Below, piece by piece: positions 50,701 to 59,660 of a DNA stretch of 64,000 nucleotides. The translations under genes were made by a program, and so were the position numbers. The notes below the pieces were generated by a model. It worked only from the letters and a program-made list of their open reading frames with translations. It did no database searches and was not told the origin of the DNA. Source of the stretch: Planctomycetota bacterium (lineage in GTDB: Bacteria > Planctomycetota > Phycisphaerae > Phycisphaerales > UBA1924); the NCBI GenBank assembly GCA_039819165.1, contig JBCBSM010000002.1, forward strand, positions 295,832 through 359,831, in the 5' to 3' direction. The number at the start of each line of letters is the position of its first letter. Position 1 is the first letter of the stretch.

Positions 50701-53115
50701 CTAAGAACGCACGCGGAGCAGCGTGCCGAGCCGCTCGATCATCGCCGTCCAGGCCTCGGGATCCTCGGGCCCGCGATGTTCGAGGATGGAGTCGCGTTCC
50801 TGCAACACCTTGTAGAACGCATTCTGCGGCGCCTCGAGCCGGGCGCGGTACGGCTCGCCACCCGCCAGCTCGACGAGGTCGGCCAGCGACGCCAGCACGC
50901 CCGGGTCGGCCGGCCGCTGCAGCATTGCCTCGCTCAGCCGCATGAGCGCCGCGCCCGCGACGAAGCCGATGGTGACCGTGTCCAGCTCGACGCCCGCGCG
51001 ATCGGCCCGCTCCAGGATGCCGCGGGCGGCCTCGATGTCGGGCGGGTCGGCCGACAGCGCCCGCACCGCGTCGGCGTTCAGCACGAGCTCCACAGGGAAG
51101 TACAACGCACGCGGCGCCGGCACGTGCAGCGCGTGCAGGAAGTGCAGCAGCGGCGCCTGGTCGTCGTGCATCCGCCGGTACGCGGTCTCGGCCTGCTCGA
51201 GCGAGGCCTGCAGCACCTGCTCGGCCACGCGGCGCTGTTCGTCCTTGAACAGCGAGGCCAGCGAGAAGGTCGACGTGCCGAAGTCCCGCTCGATCAGCCG
51301 CAGCAGCTTGCCGTACTGGCCCCGATCGAAGGCGCCCTGCGCCTCGTCGAGGAAGGCCTGCAGGTCCACGCCCGACGATCCCAGCGAGGCACCGCCCGTG
51401 ATGATGTGGTCGGCCAGGTGCAGCACGGCGAAGCAGACGCTCTCGGCGTTGAGCGTGAGCCGCGAGGACAGCGCCGCCCGGCCGACGCGAAGCCGGGTCT
51501 TGCCCGCCGTCAGCTCGCGGCAGGCCTCGCTCCGCACGTCGTAGCAGTACACCTCGGTCTGCTCGCCGGGATCCTCGAAGAGCGAGACGACCGCGTAATG
51601 CTCGGCGACCTTCACCAGATCGACCTTGGCGGGCCGCACCATGTGCTGGTACACACGGCGGCCGTCGCCGTGCTGGGCGAGGTTGCTGCGAGCCTTCTCC
51701 AGCCGCTGCAGGAAGGGCTCCTCGAACGGCTCGCCGAACAAGCCCTCGGCAAGCTGGATAACACGGCCGGCGTACTGCAGGATCTGCACCGTCTCGATGC
51801 CCGTCAGCTCGTCGAAGAACCAGCCGCAGCTGGTATACATGAGCATCGCGTTGCGCTGCAGCTCGAGCAGACGCAGGATGCGGGTGTAGTCCAGCGGCCC
51901 CTCGTGGGCGCCGGCGTGCCGTTCGATGAACTCGATCGAGTGCTCGCGGGACCGCCGCAGGATGGCGTCGATGTAGCCATCCCGCGCCGCCCAGGGGTCG
52001 ACGAGGTGATCGCCCGCCCCACGCTCGTACCTCGATGCGAGCTCGTCGCGGAGCCAGTCGAGCGCTTCGCGGAGCGGTCTCCGCCAGCCCTGGTCCCAGT
52101 CGGGGTGCCCGCCGCTGTGGCAGCCGCAATCGCTACGCCACCGCTCGATGCCGTGCACGCAGCTCCACGACGAACCATCGATGACCTCGGCCTCCCACTC
52201 GGGCGGATGCATCTCGAGGTATTGACCGTAGTTGGTCAGCGTCGCCTCGTCGCCCAGCTGGATGCGGCGGACGGCGTAGGCCAGCGCCATGTCGCCGTGG
52301 GCGTGGTGGTGGCCGTAGCTCTCGCCGTCGGTGGCGATGTGCACGAGCTGCGGGCCGTGCTCGCCGGGATCGAATCCGCCGAGCAGCCGGTTGGCGAAGT
52401 GCTCGCCGTCGTGCAGCAGCCGCTCGAAGGCGACCGCCTGCGACAGCCCGCCGTCATAGAAGAACAGCGCAATGCTCCGCCCCTCGGGCAGCCGGCAGAC
52501 GTAGGGCCGCCGCGGATCGATGCCGTGGTGCCGCGCGTCGATCCACTGCTCGGTGCCGATGCGGCGGTACCGCAGCGCCTGCCGAGGCGCCAGGATCGTG
52601 TAGGCGATCCGCTGCCGTGCCAGCTCGTCCAGCGTCGCGACGTCAACGGCGGTCTCGGGCAGCCACATGCCCTCGGGGTGGCGGCCGAAGCGATGCTCAA
52701 AATCGCGGATGCCCCAGGCGACCTGCGTGCGGCGGTCCCGCTCGTTGGCCAGTGGCATGATCAGGTGGTTGTACGCCTGGGCGATCGCCGAGCCGTGCCC
52801 GCCGAATTCGGCCATGCTCAGCCGGTCGGCGTCGAGCACGGCCTGATACGCATCGGGGGCGTAGGCCTGCATCCACGAGAGCAGCGTGGGCCCGAAGTTG
52901 AAGCTGATGTGCGCATAGTTGTTGTTGATCCGCTCGATCCAGCCCTGCTCGTCGAGGATCCGCGCGTGCGCGTTGGGCCCGTAGCACTCGGCGGTGATCC
53001 GCTCGTTCCAGTCGTGGTACGGGTAGGCCGAATCCTGCACCTCGACCCGCTCGAGCCAGGGGTTCTCGCGGGGCGGCTGGTAGAAGTGGCCGTGGATGCA
53101 GACGTAGCGGCTCAT
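50701..53115 (-). CDS. Glycoside hydrolase family 57 / DUF3536 enzyme
   Basis: 804 aa. N-terminal GH57-type catalytic region with YVCIHGHFYQPPRENPW, ISFNFGPTLLSWM, and GMWLPETAVDVATLDELA, where the Glu is the likely nucleophile region; GESYGHHHAHGDMALAYA follows. The C-terminal half is the DUF3536 domain with a coiled-coil-like composition. Probably an alpha-glucan hydrolase or transferase; substrate not known. ATG 53115 overlaps the malQ stop as ATGA, so it is translated with malQ and glgB. Confidence 0.88.
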   Translation of the reverse strand: MSRYVCIHGHFYQPPRENPWLERVEVQDSAYPYHDWNERITAECYGPNAHARILDEQGWIERINNNYAHISFNFGPTLLSWMQAYAPDAYQAVLDADRLSMAEFGGHGSAIAQAYNHLIMPLANERDRRTQVAWGIRDFEHRFGRHPEGMWLPETAVDVATLDELARQRIAYTILAPRQALRYRRIGTEQWIDARHHGIDPRRPYVCRLPEGRSIALFFYDGGLSQAVAFERLLHDGEHFANRLLGGFDPGEHGPQLVHIATDGESYGHHHAHGDMALAYAVRRIQLGDEATLTNYGQYLEMHPPEWEAEVIDGSSWSCVHGIERWRSDCGCHSGGHPDWDQGWRRPLREALDWLRDELASRYERGAGDHLVDPWAARDGYIDAILRRSREHSIEFIERHAGAHEGPLDYTRILRLLELQRNAMLMYTSCGWFFDELTGIETVQILQYAGRVIQLAEGLFGEPFEEPFLQRLEKARSNLAQHGDGRRVYQHMVRPAKVDLVKVAEHYAVVSLFEDPGEQTEVYCYDVRSEACRELTAGKTRLRVGRAALSSRLTLNAESVCFAVLHLADHIITGGASLGSSGVDLQAFLDEAQGAFDRGQYGKLLRLIERDFGTSTFSLASLFKDEQRRVAEQVLQASLEQAETAYRRMHDDQAPLLHFLHALHVPAPRALYFPVELVLNADAVRALSADPPDIEAARGILERADRAGVELDTVTIGFVAGAALMRLSEAMLQRPADPGVLASLADLVELAGGEPYRARLEAPQNAFYKVLQERDSILEHRGPEDPEAWTAMIERLGTLLRVRS

Positions 53116-54824
53116 CGCGTGGCGATCCCCCCGCCGTTGCCGATTGCGGCCCGCGTACGGGCGGCCACCATGTCGCGCAGCGCCGAGGCTAGGCGTTCGT
53201 CGTGTGTGAGTTCATCGATCGATCGTGCGACGCGACGCCGCCAGCACGGATAGCCATCGGTCACGCCCGGGATGTTCTGCGGCTCGGTCTCGCCCAGGAG
53301 GTCGTCGAGCGCCGCGACGACCATCGGCGCGTCCGACCCGCACAGCCGCAGCATCAGCCGCCGGTACAGCCCCGCCGCGTCGTCGACGCCCAGTTCGATG
53401 CGGATCCGCTCGATCGCGGCCCGTCGCGATTCGTGCTCGCGCCGCGAGGCATCGCGATCGAGCAACCCCAGTTCCTCGCGCCATTCGATGTCCCGTCCCG
53501 AGAGATAGCCCGCGAAGGTCGGCATGTCGTGGGTGTTGGCCGCCGCGATGACCGCCGGCTTGCCTTCGTCGGGCTCGAGTGCCGAACGTCCCGCGTCGTA
53601 CTGCGCGACCGCCATGCCCAGCAGCCCTCGCTCCCGCATGGCCGCGTCCACCTCCGGCGGCACCGTACCGAGGTTCTCGCCGATTAGCACCGCCTCGCGC
53701 TCGTGGCTGAGCACCGCGAGCGCGTCGAGTTGTGCATCCGCCGGGTATCGCACGTACACGCCCCGATCGGGCGGAAAGCCCTCGGGGATCCAGTACAGCC
53801 GCCAGAAGCCCATGACGTGATCGAGCCGCAGCGTCGCCGCGTACCGCAGATGCCGATCCGCCGCCGCGATCAATTCCGCGTGGCCGCGTCCGGTCGCCGC
53901 GTCCGGCAGGATCGGCGGGAAGCTCCAGTCCTGGCCCTCGGGGAAGTAGGCATCCGGCGGCGCGCCGACCGTGACGCCCCGGGCGTACAGCCCCGGATCG
54001 CGCGCCACGTCGAAGCCATCCGGCCGCACGCCCACCGGGAGGTCGAGGTACAGCCGATCGCGGCCGAACGCGGTTAGCTGCTCGTGCACCATCCACTGCG
54101 CGAACTGGTAGAGCCACTCGGCGTTCGGATCGCCGTCCTCCTGCGCCCGGAAGCGGGCGTACTCGGCGACGAGCGGGTCGCCCTCGACGAGCTGCCGAAC
54201 GCGCACGACGTCGTCCGCCGAGGCGTGCTCGGCCAGCCGCGCGAGCACGCGCCGCTTCAGCGTCCACGCGGCGGCATAGTCGATGAGCTCGGCCCCGGCG
54301 AGGCGATCGGCCTCGATTCGCTCGCCGTCGCTCATGTCATCCGACAGATCGAGGAACAGCTCGCCGAAGACGCTGCGGCTGGTTGGCGCATAGGGGCAGC
54401 CATCGACGGGTGTCCGGTAGCGGCCCGCGACAAGGGGCAGCGTCGAGACGATCGGCGCGCCACAGCCATGGGCCCAATCGGCGAGGCGTCGCAGGCCGCC
54501 GAGATCGCCGACGCCCGCGTCGCCCGCGCGCCGCAGCGCGTACGCGGGTGCGAACACCGCCAGATCGCGTCGCGGCCCCCGCGGAGTCCAGAACGCCGCG
54601 GGAGCCCCGCCGGCGAGCCTCAGCGGGGCGGCCGGCGGCTCGATCGCCTCGGCGTCCCCGGCCCGCTCGATGTCGACGCCGAGCGCCCGCAGCACGGCGA
54701 GCAGCGCCGCCTCGCTGGGGAGGCGCCGCGCCCCCGTACCGTCCTCGTGCTCGGTGAGCATGCCGTGGGCGCGGGCCAGCCGCAGCAGCGCGGGGTGGCG
54801 ATCGTCGTCCGGTCGAGGGCTCAC
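53112..54824 (-). CDS. malQ: 4-alpha-glucanotransferase (amylomaltase, GH77)
   Basis: 570 aa. Transfers maltosyl units between glucans. GH77 segments: SRSVFGELFLDLSD, YAPTSRS, YFPEGQDWSFPPILP, LRLDHVMGFWRLYWIP (nucleophile Asp), VLIGENLGTVPPEV (acid/base Glu) and AANTHDMPTFAGYLSG. Start GTG 54824 overlaps the glgB stop as GTGA. The stop overlaps the GH57 start. Works with GlgB and the phosphorylase on glycogen. Confidence 0.92.
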   Translation of the reverse strand: MSPRPDDDRHPALLRLARAHGMLTEHEDGTGARRLPSEAALLAVLRALGVDIERAGDAEAIEPPAAPLRLAGGAPAAFWTPRGPRRDLAVFAPAYALRRAGDAGVGDLGGLRRLADWAHGCGAPIVSTLPLVAGRYRTPVDGCPYAPTSRSVFGELFLDLSDDMSDGERIEADRLAGAELIDYAAAWTLKRRVLARLAEHASADDVVRVRQLVEGDPLVAEYARFRAQEDGDPNAEWLYQFAQWMVHEQLTAFGRDRLYLDLPVGVRPDGFDVARDPGLYARGVTVGAPPDAYFPEGQDWSFPPILPDAATGRGHAELIAAADRHLRYAATLRLDHVMGFWRLYWIPEGFPPDRGVYVRYPADAQLDALAVLSHEREAVLIGENLGTVPPEVDAAMRERGLLGMAVAQYDAGRSALEPDEGKPAVIAAANTHDMPTFAGYLSGRDIEWREELGLLDRDASRREHESRRAAIERIRIELGVDDAAGLYRRLMLRLCGSDAPMVVAALDDLLGETEPQNIPGVTDGYPCWRRRVARSIDELTHDERLASALRDMVAARTRAAIGNGGGIATR

Positions 54825-56818
54825 GGCGCGGCGTCGGGCTTCAAGGCGAGGACCGCCAGCGGCGGCAGCGTGAGCGGCAGGCTGTGCGAGCGGCCGTGGC
54901 TCGGGACAGACTCGCTCTGGAGCCCGCCGAGGTTGCCCACGCCGCTGCCGCCGAAGGGCTCGGCGTCCGTGTTGAGGATCTCCCGCCAGAAGCCCGCCGC
55001 GGGCACGCCCACGCGGTAGCCCTCGCGGACGACGGGCGTGAAGTTGGCAACGACCAGCACGGCGTCGGCCTCGCACCGGCCTCGACGCAGGAACGCGAGC
55101 GTCGTGTTCTCGGCGTCGGAGCAGTCGACCCACTCGAAGCCCGCGGGCTCGCAGTCCTGTTCGTGGAGCGCCGATTCGTCCGCGTACAGGCGATTGAGCG
55201 AGGCGACCAGATCGCAGATGGCGGCGTGGCTGGGCACGTTCTCGAGGTGCCACTCGATGCTCGAGTCGTGGTCCCACTCGGGCACCTGGGCCAGCTCACC
55301 GCCCATGAACAGCAGCTTCTTGCCGGGCTGGAGCCACTGCATCGCGAACAGCAGCCGCAGGTTGGCGAAGCGTTGCCAGTCATCGCCCGGCATGCGGCCC
55401 AGCAGGCTGCCCTTGCCGTGCACGACCTCGTCGTGGCTCAGCGGCAGCACGTAGTTCTCGGTGAACTGGTACACGCCGCGGAAGCTGATCTCGTTGTGGT
55501 GGTGCTTGCGGTGCACGGGCTCGCGCTGCAAGAAGTGCAGCGTGTCGTGCATCCAGCCCATGTCCCACTTGTAGCCGAAGCCGAGCCCTCCCGCATGCAC
55601 GGGCCGGGACACGCCAGACCAGGCCGTTGACTCTTCGGCGATCATGACCACGTCGGGGTGCTCGCGGTACACGGTCGCGTTGAGCTGCCGCAGGAAGTTG
55701 ATCGCCTCGAGGTTCTCTCGGCCGCCGAATACGTTGGGCACCCACTCGCCCTCTTCGCGGGAGTAGTCGCGGTAGAGCATCGATGCCACCGCATCGACCC
55801 GCAGCCCGTCGGCGTGGAAGACGTCGAGCCAGAACATCGCGCTGCTCAGCAGGAAGCTGCGGACCTCGTGCCGCCCGTAGTTGAAGATCTGGCTCTTCCA
55901 GTCCGGGTGGAAGCCCTCCCGAGGATCGGCGTGCTCGAAGAGCGGCGTGCCGTCGAAGTACGCCAGGCCGTGGTCGTCGGCCGGGAAGTGGCTGGGCACC
56001 CAGTCCAGGATCACGCCGATGCCGGCCTGGTGCAGCGTATCGACGAGGAACATGAAGTCCTGCGGCGTGCCGTAGCGGCTCGTCGGCGCGAAGTAGCCGG
56101 TCGTCTGGTAGCCCCAGCTCTTGTAGAGTGGGTGCTCCATCACGGGCATCAGCTCGACGTGCGTGAAGTCCATCCGCCGGCAGTGCTCGGCCAGCTTCGG
56201 CGCCATCTCGCGGTAGTTCAGCGACCGGAAGCCGTCCTCGGGCACCCGCCGCCACGATCCGAGGTGCAGCTCGTAGATGCTCATCGGCCTGTCGACGCCG
56301 TGCCGCTCGTGCCGCGTACGCATCCACTCGGCGTCGCCCCACTGGTGCCACAGCGGCCGGACGATCGACGCGGTCTTGGGCGGCTGCTCGTGGAAGAAGC
56401 CGAACGGATCGGTCTTCTCGATGGGCTTGTCGGTGTAGTGCGAATCGATGGCGAACTTGTACCGGTGGCCCTCGGCGGCGTGTAGCGCGACCCCGGCCCA
56501 CAGCCCCGAGCTGCCCACGGGGTGCAGGCCGTCGACGCCGCGGGACCAGTGGTTCCAATCGCCCACGACCGAGACCGCCCGGGCGTTGGGCGCCCAGACC
56601 GCGAAGTGCACGCCCGGGCCGGCGGGCACGGGGTGGGCGCCGAGCTTCTGGTATAGCCGCGCGTGCGTGCCCTCGTTGAACCAGTGCTGGTCGTCGGCGG
56701 TGATCCAGGGCGCGGGTTCGTGCGGGGCGGCGATGGCGTTCCCCTCGGCGGGCATCCGCGGATCGTTGGATGGGTCGAGTCCGCGGATCTGGCTGCTGGG
56801 CTGGTTGAGCGTGGGCAC
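54821..56818 (-). CDS. glgB: 1,4-alpha-glucan branching enzyme
   Basis: Adds alpha-1,6 branches to glycogen; GH13 with an N-terminal CBM48. 665 aa. Seen: FAVWAPNARAVSVVGDWNHW, YELHLGSWRR, ELMPVMEHPLYKSWGYQTTG, DGLRVDAVASMLYRDYSR (nucleophile Asp), VVMIAEESTAW (acid/base Glu) and LPLSHDEVVHGKGSLLGRMP. Start GTG 56818 chosen because GGAG lies about 9 nt upstream; ATG 56755 has no ribosome site. The N-terminal 40 residues are unconserved. Followed by malQ with a four-base overlap. Confidence 0.95.
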   Translation of the reverse strand: MPTLNQPSSQIRGLDPSNDPRMPAEGNAIAAPHEPAPWITADDQHWFNEGTHARLYQKLGAHPVPAGPGVHFAVWAPNARAVSVVGDWNHWSRGVDGLHPVGSSGLWAGVALHAAEGHRYKFAIDSHYTDKPIEKTDPFGFFHEQPPKTASIVRPLWHQWGDAEWMRTRHERHGVDRPMSIYELHLGSWRRVPEDGFRSLNYREMAPKLAEHCRRMDFTHVELMPVMEHPLYKSWGYQTTGYFAPTSRYGTPQDFMFLVDTLHQAGIGVILDWVPSHFPADDHGLAYFDGTPLFEHADPREGFHPDWKSQIFNYGRHEVRSFLLSSAMFWLDVFHADGLRVDAVASMLYRDYSREEGEWVPNVFGGRENLEAINFLRQLNATVYREHPDVVMIAEESTAWSGVSRPVHAGGLGFGYKWDMGWMHDTLHFLQREPVHRKHHHNEISFRGVYQFTENYVLPLSHDEVVHGKGSLLGRMPGDDWQRFANLRLLFAMQWLQPGKKLLFMGGELAQVPEWDHDSSIEWHLENVPSHAAICDLVASLNRLYADESALHEQDCEPAGFEWVDCSDAENTTLAFLRRGRCEADAVLVVANFTPVVREGYRVGVPAAGFWREILNTDAEPFGGSGVGNLGGLQSESVPSHGRSHSLPLTLPPLAVLALKPDAAP

Positions 56819-56946
56819 GCGATCGCTCCGGCTCGAATACACGGGCTCTGCGGATGCGCCCGCGCCGCATGCGGGCCGACGACCACCCGGATCCAGCATC
56901 GGCCACGCGGGGAGCGGCGTGCAGGGGTTTTCGGGCCCGAGCCCGC

Positions 56947-57405
56947 TCAGGAGGCGTCGGTGGCGTCCCGCTCGGCCCGCAGTTCGGCTTCGGCCTGCAG
57001 CCAGTCCCGCACGGGGTCGCCCGGGGCGTAGGCCTGGCGACCCCGGTAGATCTCGTAGGCCCGCCGGCGGATGGCGTCCTCGCTGATGGGCCGGCCGGGT
57101 CCAACCGACTGGGACCCAGAGCCGCCCGGCTCGGTCTCGGGCCGGTCCGGCCGCTGCTTGGGACGGGCGATTTCGCCCGCCAGGCGGCCCGGCAGCCCGA
57201 TCGAATCGGTGACGCCCGGGGTGCCGGCCAGCCCCGCGCTCTTGGGCTCGGCCATGCTCGATCGCGGGGCAGACCACGGCGGCGCCAGGGCACCGATGGA
57301 GCTGGAGTGCGGGCGGGCGAGCACGGACGACGAACCCTCGCGACGCGACGCCGTGAACACCGAGTAGGCGTGCTGGCGGAGGGCGGTGCTGTTCGAGCCG
57401 TTCAC
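56947..57405 (-). CDS. DUF2934 domain protein
   Basis: 152 aa. The C-terminal part carries the DUF2934 pattern: ISEDAIRRRAYEIYRGRQAY, then GDPVRDWLQAEAELRAE. The N-terminal 100 residues are Ser/Pro/Arg rich and of low complexity. Function unknown. Start GTG 57405 with GGGAG 7 nt upstream. It is upstream of glgB on the same strand with a 128-nt gap, and divergent from the glycogen synthase. Confidence 0.65.
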   Translation of the reverse strand: MNGSNSTALRQHAYSVFTASRREGSSSVLARPHSSSIGALAPPWSAPRSSMAEPKSAGLAGTPGVTDSIGLPGRLAGEIARPKQRPDRPETEPGGSGSQSVGPGRPISEDAIRRRAYEIYRGRQAYAPGDPVRDWLQAEAELRAERDATDAS

Positions 57406-57430
57406 GGCGATGCTCCCAACGTCCCCGGGG

Positions 57431-57450
57431 CGTGCGAATCGGTTCGCACG
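57431..57450. promoter_or_regulatory. 8-bp perfect hairpin in the divergent glgB-side / glycogen synthase gap
   Basis: CGTGCGAA (57431-57438) and TTCGCACG (57443-57450) with loop TCGG. A palindrome GGCTCCGCGGAGCC lies at 57468-57481. Both fall in the 286-nt region between divergent genes and could be operator sites or leader RNA structures. Confidence 0.35.
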
Positions 57451-57691
57451 GGCTGCTCGCCGCCGGCGGCTCCGCGGAGCCGCGGGCACGGGGCCGCTGC
57501 CTTGTACATCGTCCGGCGTCGGCCGCGCAACCACACCAACGGCTATGAAGTTCTATCCGTTCGGACGCCCGGAGCAATCCCGAACATCTTGCGCACGGGC
57601 GTCACCGGCGTCTCGGCGGCCCGCCGGGCACACGATCCGCCGCCGAGCGACCGATACTGCCCTTGCGGCGGCCGCGGGACGCGAAGGATCC

Positions 57692-59641
57692 ATGTCGATA
57701 CGACCCACACGAGACGAGGAACCCGTGGCACGCTGGGATGTCGAGGATGAGCCCGCGGTTGGCACGCCGGTGCGAGGCCGGCCGGGCGTGCTGCTGGTGG
57801 AGCTCGGCTGGGAGGTGTGCAACCCCATCGGGGGCATCTACCAGGTGCTCAAGTCCAAGGCGGCCACGATGGTCGACCAATGGGACGACCGGTACCTGCT
57901 CGTGGGCCCCTACGTCCCGGACAACGCCGCTCTGGAGATGGAGCCCCGCCGGCCCACGGGCTGGCTGGCGCGGGCCGTCGCCGCCGCCAACGAGGCCGGC
58001 ATCGAGGTCCACACGGGCCGCTGGCTCGTGCCGGGGCGGCCCCGCGTCGCGCTGGTCGATTGCCGGCTGCCGCCGGACCGCATCAACAGCGAGAAGTACT
58101 TCCTCTGGGAGCACGAGCGGGTGGGCTCGCCCACCGACGACGAGCTGGTCGACGGCGTCATCGGCTTCGCCGACGCGTCGCGGCACCTGCTCCAGGCCAT
58201 CAACGCCGCGTGGCAGGACTACCGCCCGCAGCGCCGCCGCCCCCGCCGGGTGCTCGCCCACTTCCACGAGTGGATGGGCGGGCTGGCCATCCCGCTGCTG
58301 AAGCGCGAGAAGTCGCCGATCACTACGGTGTTCACGACGCACGCGACGCTGCTCGGCCGCTACCTCGCCTCGGGCGAGAACCCGCCCGAGACCCTCGAGG
58401 GCATCGACCACGCCGCCGAGGCCGACCGCTTCGGCATCCGCGCGCGGCACGACTACGAGCGGCTCGCGGCCCGCGACTGCGACGCGATGACGACCATCAG
58501 CCCGCTGACCGGCGTGGAGTGCGAGCACCTGCTGGGCCGCAAGCCCGACGCCATCCTGCCCAACGGCCTCGACATCGGGCGGCTGAGCGTGGGCCACGAA
58601 TTCCAGACGCTGCACGCGGTCTTCAAGGAGAAGATCCACCACTTCACGATGGGCCACTTCTTCGCCACCCAGCCCATCGAGCTGCCGCAGACGCTCTACT
58701 TCTTCACGAGCGGCCGCTACGAGCCCCGCAACAAGGGCTTCGACCTGTTCGTCCGCGCGTGCGCGCGGCTGAATGAGCTCCTTCTGGACGCCCAGAACCC
58801 CCACACGGTCGTGGCGTTCATCGTGACGCGGCGGGACGTCCGCTCGATCGACCCCAACGTGCTGCAGGGCCGCGCCGTGCTCGACGAGCTCGAGGACGTG
58901 TGCGAGCACATCGCCACCGATCTGCGGGAACGGCTGTTCCGCGTGGCGGCGAGCGACCAGCGGGTCTCGCTGGACGCGCTGGCCGAGGAATACTGGATGC
59001 TGCGGCTGAAGCGCACGCAGGCGGCCTTCCGCACGCAGCGCTGGCCCAGCGTCATCACCCACCAGCTCGACGGCGATCCGCGGGACGAGGTGCTCAGCGA
59101 GATCAACATCGCGGGGCTCCGCAACGACCCGCGGGACCGCGTCAAGATCGTGTACCACCCGCAGTTCATCAGCCCCACCAATCCACTGTGGGGCATGGAG
59201 TACGACCAGTTCGTCCGCGGGTGCCACCTGGGCATCTTCCCGAGCTGCTACGAGCCCTGGGGCTACACGCCCCTCGAGTGCCTGGCGCTGGGCGTGCCGG
59301 CCATCACCACCGATATGTCGGGTTTCGGCGACTTCGTCCGCGAGCGGCACGCCCAGCCCGCCGGCTGGGCGCCCTGGGTGCTGGAGCGCAGGAACAAGCC
59401 GGCGGCGCAGGTCGTCGAGGAGATGGCCCGGCGGATGTTCGAGTTCTGCCAGCTCTCGCAGCGGGAGCGGGTCCGCGTCCGCAACGCCGCCGAGCAGCGC
59501 TCCTGGCTCTTCGACTGGACCGAGATGATCGATTCGTACGGCCGCGCCCACGACCTGGCGCTCCACCGGGGCCCCAGGCCGACCGAAGCAACGGACGGGC
59601 CCTCGCCCGGCCCGCACCCCGGGGCGTCCGCGACGCCATGA
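57692..59641 (+). CDS. Glycogen synthase, GT3 (eukaryotic-like) family
   Basis: 649 aa. Extends alpha-1,4 glucan from a nucleotide sugar. It resembles the GT3 family of animal and fungal glycogen synthases, not bacterial GlgA (GT5): ELGWEVCNPIGGIYQVLKSK, FHEWMGGLAIPLLK, VFTTHATLLGRYLAS, GIDHAAEADRFGIRARHDY, LPNGLDIGRLSVGHEFQTLH, FFTSGRYEPRNKGFDLF and FPSCYEPWGYTPLECLALGV. Donor probably UDP-glucose, by family. Start ATG 57692 with AAGGA upstream. Followed by the phosphorylase gene after 19 nt. Confidence 0.93.
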   Translation: MSIRPTRDEEPVARWDVEDEPAVGTPVRGRPGVLLVELGWEVCNPIGGIYQVLKSKAATMVDQWDDRYLLVGPYVPDNAALEMEPRRPTGWLARAVAAANEAGIEVHTGRWLVPGRPRVALVDCRLPPDRINSEKYFLWEHERVGSPTDDELVDGVIGFADASRHLLQAINAAWQDYRPQRRRPRRVLAHFHEWMGGLAIPLLKREKSPITTVFTTHATLLGRYLASGENPPETLEGIDHAAEADRFGIRARHDYERLAARDCDAMTTISPLTGVECEHLLGRKPDAILPNGLDIGRLSVGHEFQTLHAVFKEKIHHFTMGHFFATQPIELPQTLYFFTSGRYEPRNKGFDLFVRACARLNELLLDAQNPHTVVAFIVTRRDVRSIDPNVLQGRAVLDELEDVCEHIATDLRERLFRVAASDQRVSLDALAEEYWMLRLKRTQAAFRTQRWPSVITHQLDGDPRDEVLSEINIAGLRNDPRDRVKIVYHPQFISPTNPLWGMEYDQFVRGCHLGIFPSCYEPWGYTPLECLALGVPAITTDMSGFGDFVRERHAQPAGWAPWVLERRNKPAAQVVEEMARRMFEFCQLSQRERVRVRNAAEQRSWLFDWTEMIDSYGRAHDLALHRGPRPTEATDGPSPGPHPGASATP

Positions 59642-59660
59642 GCAGCGACGGAGGAATGGC

